From contig JAUCNG010109991.1 of NCBI GenBank assembly GCA_032353305.1, forward strand, positions 1-13,757: 13,757 nucleotides of DNA, written 5' to 3'. Below the pieces are notes generated by a model, which was given only the letters and a program-made list of their open reading frames with translations, was not told the DNA's origin and did no database searches. Every line of letters starts with the position of its first letter. Position 1 is the first letter of the stretch. The stretch is from Cephalothrix spiralis. Taxonomy: Eukaryota > Nemertea > Palaeonemertea > Archinemertea > Cephalotrichidae. The position numbers and the translations under genes are program-made. Of the stretch, positions 1 through 9,200 are shown piece after piece.

Positions 1-190
1 TGGGACCGGCCAAAAGCGTTCGCTGTAGACAAATGTTCACTGCACACAAATGTTCAATCATACAGATTCTACTGTATGTGTTAAAATAGGGAGATATTAC
101 AGAGCATTTTTGTTCGATCCGCTCATTTGAAACTCCCGGCGGTGAATGGCAGCGACACCTATGTCTCTGCTATTTATACCCGAGTTGGGT
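1..190. other. Unassigned 5' segment, GC-richer than its flanks
   Basis: No gene is recognised here. G+C is 84 of 190 bases against 13 of 58 in the next stretch. The 11-mer ACAAATGTTCA occurs twice, at 29-39 and 46-56. One frame is open from 1 to a TAA at 82-84. A donor-like GTATGT begins at 74. TATTTATA lies at 171-178. A small ORF from ATG 146 ends at TAA 194-196. These could belong to an intron, an upstream exon or an old interspersed repeat; the window does not decide between them. Confidence 0.4.
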
Positions 191-248
191 CTTTAAGCTA
201 ACTTACTTTTCACTATCATATTAATTTTCAATTTTTTGTCAATTTCAG
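191..248 (+). promoter_or_regulatory. Intron 3' end: branch-point region, polypyrimidine tract and splice acceptor
   Basis: The 58 bases contain only 13 G or C. No AG dinucleotide occurs from 198 until the AG at 247-248, which is the AG-exclusion zone expected between branch point and acceptor. Branch-like matches are CTAAC at 198-202, CTTAC at 202-206 and TTAAT at 221-225, the last about 24 bases before the AG. The closing bases, TTTTTTGTCAATTTCAG, fit a metazoan acceptor. It splits a codon after its first base (phase 1). The matching donor is not visible with confidence. Confidence 0.75.
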
Positions 249-3200
249 ATACGCAAAAACCATCAGAGCCAGCTTTTTCCAAATCGTCTAGCAACGTCGG
301 GGTTGTACAACCGATCACTCAAGCGCCCCCTGAGCCTGCACCCGGTCCCTTACAGCAACTTTCAACAACACAGCTTACACAAGCAGCCACCAATATGAAT
401 TTGAATTTGATATCGGATAGCACGAACAACCCTTTTAATATGACGTTTACAAGTTCTGATACGTCGCGAAGGGGTAGAGTCATTTCTGATCTAGGAATCG
501 CTCAGATTGTGGCCAAACGACAACTGACTGAACGCTCTGACGTAGTCTTATTGTGTGAGGTCCTTAAAATACGAATAAATCAAGTTTTTGGTGTCATACG
601 CTTAAGAGATATCCAAAATAAGGCAGTGCCTGAACACACCGTCGTGGCTGGATATATTTGGGATAGTGTGCAAAAACTAGTCCGTGATATGGTCGATGAC
701 GCGGCCAAAAGAACTAATCTTATCCAAATGGATAATGATAATTTTGTACCGTATTTGAAGTCTGCATTGCGTCCGTATATTAATCAACGATTCCATACTA
801 TTCTCAATATGACGTCATCAAATGAACCAACTCTAAATCAACAGACGCAAGTGCGTACCTCGCAGTACCAAACTAGCGGGGGCAGCGTTACTCATAGTGT
901 TCCTGCCACTACGTACTCTTCATCAACTTCAGAACCGTCTCTAAATCAACAGACGCAAGTGCTTACCTCGCAGTATCAAACTAGCGGAGGCAGCGTTACT
1001 CCTATTGTTACTGCCACTTCGTACTCTTCATCAACTTCAGAAGCCCAATCTGTTCCCTATGCAACCACAGTTTCTGTAACTCAAAACCCTCCTACTCGTG
1101 TACTACCAACGGCACCCAGTTATGTCCCTATACGTCCGATGACACAGGCAACTAACTTAGTTCCTGAAACCCCAATGGTCTCCATACTTCCGATGTCACA
1201 AGCAACTGAATCCCATTCTTCGAGTTATAGTCAAACTAATCAGTCTTTGGTCTCTATGGATACAAGACAACACCTACCGTTGACGCAGGCAACTAACCTC
1301 GTTCCTGAATATCATTCTCCCATAATTGTGTCATCTACACGAAGTCATCATACCCCGATCACTATGACAACTAGTACAAACATACCAGCATTCGTTCCAA
1401 GTACTGCGAATCGGCACCACAATGCTCTTCTAGTTGGTGCAACTTCTGTCCCGGTATCGACGCAGCAAAATGTACCTTCTAGGGTATCTATGATTGCTGA
1501 TAACTCTAGTCCAAGAAACGTTTTTGATGTAGTGCAATCAACTTCCAGTTATCGTGGTCAACCGTCACCTTTAAAATCACATGTTCGAACGTCATCTACC
1601 ATATCTAGTCCTTCAAATACACCACCAATTGGCCATCTAGGGTGTCTATCATCTTCGTCTCTGACGTCAAAGGCTTCGATAGACCCATCACCAAATAAAC
1701 CACGCGACATTGCTCTTTTTAGAGGCACCCATAGCGAAAGTCAGTCAGTTGGATATTCGGCTCAATTGTTAAAACAAAAGATATTAAATCAACGAACCAA
1801 ATCACAGTTGTTCAAACAACGGTTATTTAACCAACAAACCAATAGGGCAAGCTCCGAACCAAGGACGACATCGCCCAAAAAACATGATTTTTCTCATCTA
1901 CGTGAAAATATCAGTAAACTTAGATCAATGGCTGCTGCCACTGTAATAAGAGAAGGTCAATCGTCTGTAGCGGCTCAAATATCGCCAGTACAATCTACCT
2001 CTGTCCCTGCGCTCACTTCTGGATCTTTTCAACCGCATGTCTCGGCAGCAAATACAGAAAACGATAGCGACGAATATGATTTAGATGAACTTAATATAAC
2101 TGATATAATTGATATCTTAGTGACTACATTTCGACTCAAACGCTTATTAGTTGATAACACAGAGTTGTTGTCGGAGCATTTGAGAATGCTTCTCATTTAT
2201 GCTGACCGTTGCTTTAAAAATCAAAATATACAATCTAAGTTTGATCATATAAAAGGGATGATTTTTAATGACGACATGTTTACCCAAATTAAGGAATCAA
2301 CACCTACAAATGTTAAAAGAGCTACATTTACAAAAAATTTGATGGTGAAATGTTGTAAAGAAGCAATATCTGTGTACAGACTAACGTCTAACCCACTTGA
2401 CCTGATGAAGGAATTTATTTACATTATAAATTCAATAAACAAGGACTTACGAATTCCTATTCATTTGAATGAAACAAATGATATTATGAAACAGAAAGTG
2501 ATGCCAAAGCTAGACGGAAACGGGAGTGGGTCCGATGAGTCTCCTAGCTTCCTAGCAACTGTTATTAAAATTACAGATAATAAATTTGTCGAATTGATTA
2601 CTAAAAAGATGGCGTCAATGAAAAAGAAAGCGTCAGTATCTAACGCTGCTGCCATAGCAGCAGCACCTATGCAGCAATTAGCAAATACTACCGCAACCGC
2701 TGACGCCTTAGCCGTTATCGATTTAGCGTCATCATCATCAGGAGGAGCTGCGGAAATTATTGATATTGCATCGAGTGAATCGCCACAAGATGCAGCTGAA
2801 CGGGGTCACGTGTTAGATGATGTCGAGGCACCTCAAGAACTAATAGAATCCGAACCAATATCCAATGATCGTTCGGTAGAAACCGAGTTTCCATTGGATT
2901 GTGACAAGCTTCAGGCTGGTGTAACTAGAGTACCTACCATAAATGATGTGATTAGTAATCAAATTGATAAATATTATGACAGTGATAATGAAAAAGAAAC
3001 TGAGAGTGTCCAAGCACTTATTCATGCTGCAAGTGATTCAGGACCAAAAAGAACCCCTTCCAATTCTGAAAAGATAATTGAGCATTTAACTCTGGAAGAA
3101 GTCTTCTCTGTAGGCAACGAAAGGGTTAATTCTGAGGATGAAGTGATGCCATCAGAGAATGCAAATTTAGCAGTGGATGAACCTTTGGGGTCGGATGATA

Positions 3201-6200
3201 GCTGTTCTTTACCTGATATGCGGTCAAAGATTTCATATTCGGCCTCAGGTGATGATAAGCTAGTTATAGATCAAGATGACGAGACAGCTGGTAGTGATAA
3301 GTCGGCTGATGTTAATAAGTTAGTTGATGTGACTGAGAAAGTAGCTTACAGTGATCAGTTAGTCGATAATTCTAATACTGTAAATGATGACCATGATAAG
3401 CTGGTTAATGATTATGCCAGGAAAATAACAGCTGATAACGATGGTTATGACGATGATGAAAATATTAATCTTGAGGAAATACGGCAACAAGCTGCTGAAA
3501 TAACTGAAATATTGTGCTCGATAAGTAAAGGAAATAAGTCGAGTTGCTCTGAAGTTGATGTTGGGATTGAGCAAAATCATGAGCTTAAACTTGACCACGA
3601 AAGTGAAGGGTTTGAAAGACAGAAATGTGCTAATGAAAATGACATTGAAGTTGTGGATGACAACGAACCAGAAAATGACGTCATACGTGATGAACAAATT
3701 GGAATGGCTATCGAAGATGTTAAAATAACAGGTTCTAACCACGGAGGCACAAATGATACGAATTGGAAAATCCAAAACTTTCTTTCCGATGTTATGAAAC
3801 AGAAATGGCGAGTTTCAAAATTCACGAAAAAGAAGAAGAAGAAATCGAAAGTGCCCAAAGATAAGGATTTAGAGAAGATTCTAAAGAAAGGTGATAAACC
3901 TTTTAAAACGGATAAAGGTATAATGGTCCCTGTTTCCAGCTTTACGATAGAAAAAATAGAAGATCGGTTTCCAGTTTATAAAAAGGTCGATGATGAAATC
4001 GCTGGAGTTATTGTTCTATGCGGCACACCTGTGAAAGTGTGCAAAAAAACGAAGGAGGGAAAGCGTAAAGATAAAGTCGAAGTTAACAATGATGTGAAAC
4101 GAAGGTCTATACCGGCCGAATCGATAAATAGAGCGAGGTCAAGGTCGATAGGAAGTAACCTTTCAGATGATTTGGGTGGGGATAAAAGTGTGGCTAAAGC
4201 TGCTAAAAAGCAATCAGAAAGTAAACGATCAAGGTCATCTGAATCAACAAGACGATCGAGTACGTCTGAAAAAGTGGTGGAGACAAAGAGTAAAACAAAC
4301 GTCAAAGGCGATTCTAATGTTAATGAGTCACGGAGGTCAGTTGAGCCATCTAATAAAAGATCAAAGTCGAGAGAAAGTCACGATTCGGAAAAATTGATGA
4401 TAGAAAAGGGCGCAACTAATTCAGATGTTAAAAATCCCCAGAGATCAAGGTCAAAGTCATCCGAATCAGTGAAACGGTCGAAGTCTGGAAGTCATAAATC
4501 GGAGGACAAGATGGAAGGAAAAATTCAAGAGGGCGCTGATGGTAATAAGTCGAAGAGGTCAAAGTCAGCAGAATCTTTGAAACGAACACAATCGGTAGCT
4601 AGTCATATATCAGAAGAAAAAGGCGAAGAAAAAAATAAAAAGCACACCGAAATGAAAGAGTCAAAGAGGTCAAAGTCTTCCGAATCAACGAAACGGTCTA
4701 AGTCGATCGACAAATCAGAAGGAATTACAGGACATAAAAAATCATCAGAATCTGAGATACGCTCAAACGTTACTCCAGTTACGAACGAAAAATCTAAAAA
4801 GCACTCGGTAGATGTGATGAAGTCAAAGTCTTCAGAATCATTAAGTATGCCAAAAGCAATTGAAAGCTTTGCATCTGACAAGAAGAAAAGGGACCATGAA
4901 AATTATACACCTTCACCAAGTGAGAAAATAGAAGAAATGGCTTGTGTTGAAAAGTCTGGAGCCAACGAAGCGATGGTTTCGAAAGCTTCTGTTGGCTCTA
5001 CAGAAAATAAGACTATAAAGGATGTATTTCAAAAGCTCAACCCAATTCAATTAGCTATTCTCAAGAGAAGAAAGAATCTTAATAAAATTCAGGAAAATAT
5101 TGAGAAGAAGGACGGTATGAACTCAAAATCATCACCCATAAAAGTTTCAAAACTTGATTTGACAAATATTCGGCGTAAAGTTAAAGGTAAAGGAACGAAA
5201 AAAGATGATATGAAAAGCAGTACCAAATGTGTTAAAGATAGTAATGTTGACGAAGGAAAAGAAAGTGAAGTGAAGATAAAGGAAATAGAAACAAGTGATA
5301 AGACAAAAACAGAAAAAAGGAAATCGATTGAGATGGAAAAGGAAGTTAAGTTGAAAGCAGACAAAATGAAATCCATACAGATGGAAAAGGATGATAAGTT
5401 GAAAGCAGAAAAATTGAAATCAATAGAGATGGAAAAGGATAAGTTGAAAGCAGAAAAATTGAAATCAATAGAGATGGAAAAGGATGATAAGTTGAAAGCA
5501 GAAGAGAAGAAATCAATAGAGATGGAAAAGGATGAAAAGATTAAACCAGAAAAGTCAAAGGAAGAGAGTTCAAATTTAAAAGATGAGAGTGATGGGTCAA
5601 AAACTACAAGGAGTTCTGCTGGAGACAAAGTTAAAGATACTGCAGCCCAACCTTTGAGTGTTAAGGATGTTAGAAAGAATTTAGGTAATGATTTTGATAA
5701 AATTAAAGGAGCTGAAGCTGAAGGAGAATTAAATAAATGTGCAGAAAAATCTTTTGATGTTCAAAGAATGAAAGAAACAGATGAAAGGACCGATAACTTA
5801 CCGCATATTGGAATGGATAAAGATGTTGCAGCTAAAGCTGGTGACGTCATTGGGGGAAAAACTACACAAGAAAGTCCTGAAGTGTCGAAAAAACTTGACG
5901 ATCCAACTAGCAAGGAAAGTGATAAGTTCGAAGTTCAACGCCGAATGTCAGCTGATCGGAATAAAGTTATAGTTGCAGTAAAACCGCATAGTGATAAACT
6001 AGTCCCAATGGAGGTTAGTATCGACAAGAAGGAGAAAAACAATTCGGTAACTGATCATCGAGTTTGCAATGCTGATGGCAATAGATTAATGAAATCTGAC
6101 TCTGATGAAGGACATAAAGTAATAACTGACATACATGTGTCAGATAGTGATAAAAGTCCTTCTAAGTCTGACAAGGAAAGTCCGACTAAGTCTGAGGAGC

Positions 6201-9200
6201 ATATTCTGAAGAGGAGAGTATCTCGTCAAATGTCACTAGAAGACGTGGATATTGACGATATCTTGGCTCAATTCATGGATCAAGCTGAAACCCTAGGTTT
6301 CACGGAGGTTAAAGATGGTTCTGGAAATTCATCTTTGTTATCAAAATCAGACCCAATCAAACACCCCTTTGATTTTAATGTGTATCAGAGTTACAGCATA
6401 GAAAAGGAAATTTCGATTGCTGGTATCCAGTGCTCTGATACGACGATGAATAAAATACGTATCATTGATGCAAAATATAAAACTGCTAAAAGTGTTTGGG
6501 AAATTATTACATGTCTACAGGAGAATTTGTCACTACTTAATGGTGATGACAAAAATCTTATTATCAGTTACCATCCGCTTTGCCTGCCCTCAACGCTTTT
6601 GATGAATGTCATTGAGTGCAAAGCATGTGAACTGTCATTTGGAACACTAAAAAGTTTCAATGAACATTTTAAGAACACTGATATCAAGCACAACGCACAC
6701 TGCTATTTTTGCTCAGCGTATTTCATTAATGAATCGGAGTGTTTGTCGGACATTCGAGAACATATCTTGGCTGAAATTGGTACATTAGTTAAAAGAACGA
6801 AATATGTATGCAAAACATGCAATTCAAGATTTGTATGCAAAAGGCGTTTAAAAATTCATGAAAATAAACATAAGAGAGTTAATCCGTTTGTGACGTCAGA
6901 GTTTTTGAAAACTGCAAAATATCAATGTGACTTCTGTTCATCAACATTTGGGATTTTGGAAAACCTACGTTTGCATTCTGAGAAGCATAAAAAGTTGGCT
7001 CAAAACAAATGCACACATTGCAAAGGTCAGTTTTTGTCGTCGTATGATTTAGAAAAACATAGTGTCATGCATTCTAAGAAATATACACATAAATGTAAAA
7101 AGTGCAATAAACTGTTTATTGGAAAATCCTTATTTAAAAGACACAGAACAGTTTGTGCAGGATCGAGAGTGTTTAGTTGTCAACACTGTGGATTAGAATT
7201 AAAGCGGAAGCTGCTTTACGTTCTTCACTTGCATCGACATCATTCTGAAAAGAAATCGTTCCTGTGCAGGTTATGTAGCACACGTTTTAAAGGGAATTTG
7301 TTATATCATAGACATTTAGAGCATAAGCATTCAATCAGGACTTATTCATGTTCTAAATGTAGTTATAACACTAGAAGTGCTTTTACGCTTCTTAAACATA
7401 AAAGAAGCCATTTTAGGAAGTGTGATGCGTGCAAACGCAAACTTCCAAAATATTGTAACTACCACAAATGTCTGCGAAAAGGTGTCGTTAGTGTCGAGAT
7501 TGAAGGTGAGAAAGGAGATGTGAAAAATGAATCTATTGAAAGTCAGGCTTCCTCTAGGAAAACCGGAAGCGTTGTCAAAAGAAGGAAATCTCATGAATCC
7601 AATGATGGATGCCTCTTATCTGACGTTGAGCCAATTGAAAAATCAAAGGTACATGATGATGATAACGAGTCATTACGAAAATCACCAACCATAAACCCTC
7701 AGTCAGATTACAGTAAGAGGACGCTTATTGTTAGTAATTTTCCACCCGGGAAATGGTTCCGTAATAGGATAAGTCATCTTATGTCGACATTTGGTAAAAT
7801 TGAAGATGTCTCCATGAAGAATTGTAATAACAGAGGAACTGTGGCTCATGTAAGATATGTTACGGAAGCTGCCGCTTTCAGAGCGCATGAGAAAGGCTTT
7901 TTTATCGGTAACTCTAGATTAACTATTGTAGCCGACTTGCAAGCTTTTCGTTTTTTTCATATTAATGTGCAAGCCATAGGATCAGGAATAACGAATAGAA
8001 TCATCAAAATCTTTCAAGAGATTGGAGGGATAATACATGTAGGCGCAATAATAGGTCAACTTCCCTGTAAAATTATTTACAAAGATGAAGCCTCAGCCAT
8101 TGCAGCTTTAAAGCTGAATGGAACATACGTAGCTAGTTACCAAGTTGCAGTCACCGTAGATGAAACAAAACACCATCATTGGAAAGAGATATCGAAGCTC
8201 TTAAAACGCCTACCTGAGAAATACAGACCCGGAATGCTGGTGGTTAAGCAGTTGCCATTTTCATGTACCGAGACGGATTTGCGGAGGGCTTTAACGGGTT
8301 ACGGTTATATCTCGATGATAAAAATTCATAATCGCTTGGGGTTTGTCACTTTTATGAATTTCTCAAGTGCTGCTGAAGCCTTTGAAAAACATTTCTTCCA
8401 GTTAGAGGGGTACAAAGTCTATATTGAACTCAATTTGAAATACCATACGATTGAAGAGTTCAGGAATTTTTATAAAGACAAAGATAGGCAGAGAAGAGGA
8501 AGATCCCTTTCACCTAAGGAAAGAGGAGACCGTCGTAGATCTAATTCTCCTATGGACAATAATAGAAAGTCGTCAGGAGAGCCGTGTTCCGCTCCTCCAA
8601 AGGACAGTGATAGAAAAAGAAAATCCGCCTCTCCTAAAGACAATAATAAGAGGAGTAGAGGAGACTTGAAATCACCAAAGTCTGATTATAAATCCTCCTC
8701 TAGAGGTGCCAAACAGCGATCCCCTACTCGAAAACGTCGTCAATCTCCAAGTAGGCGCGATGATGGCCCGCCAAGTAAAGAAACAAAACGACAAAGTGTT
8801 GCAAGAAAATCTGACAGGCCTGCTTCCAAAAGCAAAGTCCAGAGCAAAGACACTTCAATGAAAGATAGTGAAACAGAATCCCCAAAAACTTCAACTGGAA
8901 GCAAAATGGCAGTTTCAGCTTCAACTAAGCCTGTTAAAGAGGAAACCGTAGTTAAAGGTGAAACCGCAGTTATAGGTGAAACCGTAGTTATAGGTGAAAC
9001 CGTAGTTAAAGGTGAAACCGTAGTTAAAGCTGAAACCGTAGTTAAAGGTGAAACCGACTCGAAATTAAGCCCTGCATCTAATGGGACGAAATATACAGCT
9101 GATAAATCAAGAGAAAATGCCCCAAGAAATACTGCACCATCAAAAACAAAGGACTTAGTTCAGCAAACCTCGGGTTCGGCTCCAAAGGGTAACCCTAATA

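Noticed and set aside
112-120. Pol III B-box-like GTTCGATCC suggesting a tRNA or tRNA-derived SINE
   Set aside because: No credible A box at the right distance and no cloverleaf could be folded by eye. A nine-base match alone is too weak.
171-178. TATTTATA as a TATA box
   Set aside because: The predicted start near 200-208 falls in the branch-point/acceptor region and no ATG with good support follows. More likely chance in AT-rich DNA.
146-196. Short ORF from ATG 146 in the same frame as the giant ORF
   Set aside because: It ends at TAA 194-196 after 16 codons and cannot feed the giant frame without splicing. There is no strong donor nearby (GGGTCT at 187 is weak). At most it could be an upstream ORF.
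236-248. TTG at 236 as translation start
   Set aside because: Eukaryotic context with an acceptor-like sequence ending at 248 in the same bases. A TTG start has no support, and the codons 197-248 look intronic.
3828-3845. A-rich Lys run as a programmed frameshift site
   Set aside because: The main frame stays open for thousands of codons and the alternate frames close quickly or give shadow sequence. No heptamer plus structure is evident.
3359-3858. Overlapping minus-strand frames opposite the acidic and Lys tracts
   Set aside because: Phe/Ile/Ser-rich shadow translations of Asp/Glu/Lys codons, with no independent support.
5089-5628. 179-codon minus-strand frame opposite the Lys/Glu repeat
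   Set aside because: Low-complexity Ser/Phe/Leu translation that mirrors the Lys/Glu/Ser codons of the giant gene. A shadow of purine-rich coding DNA.
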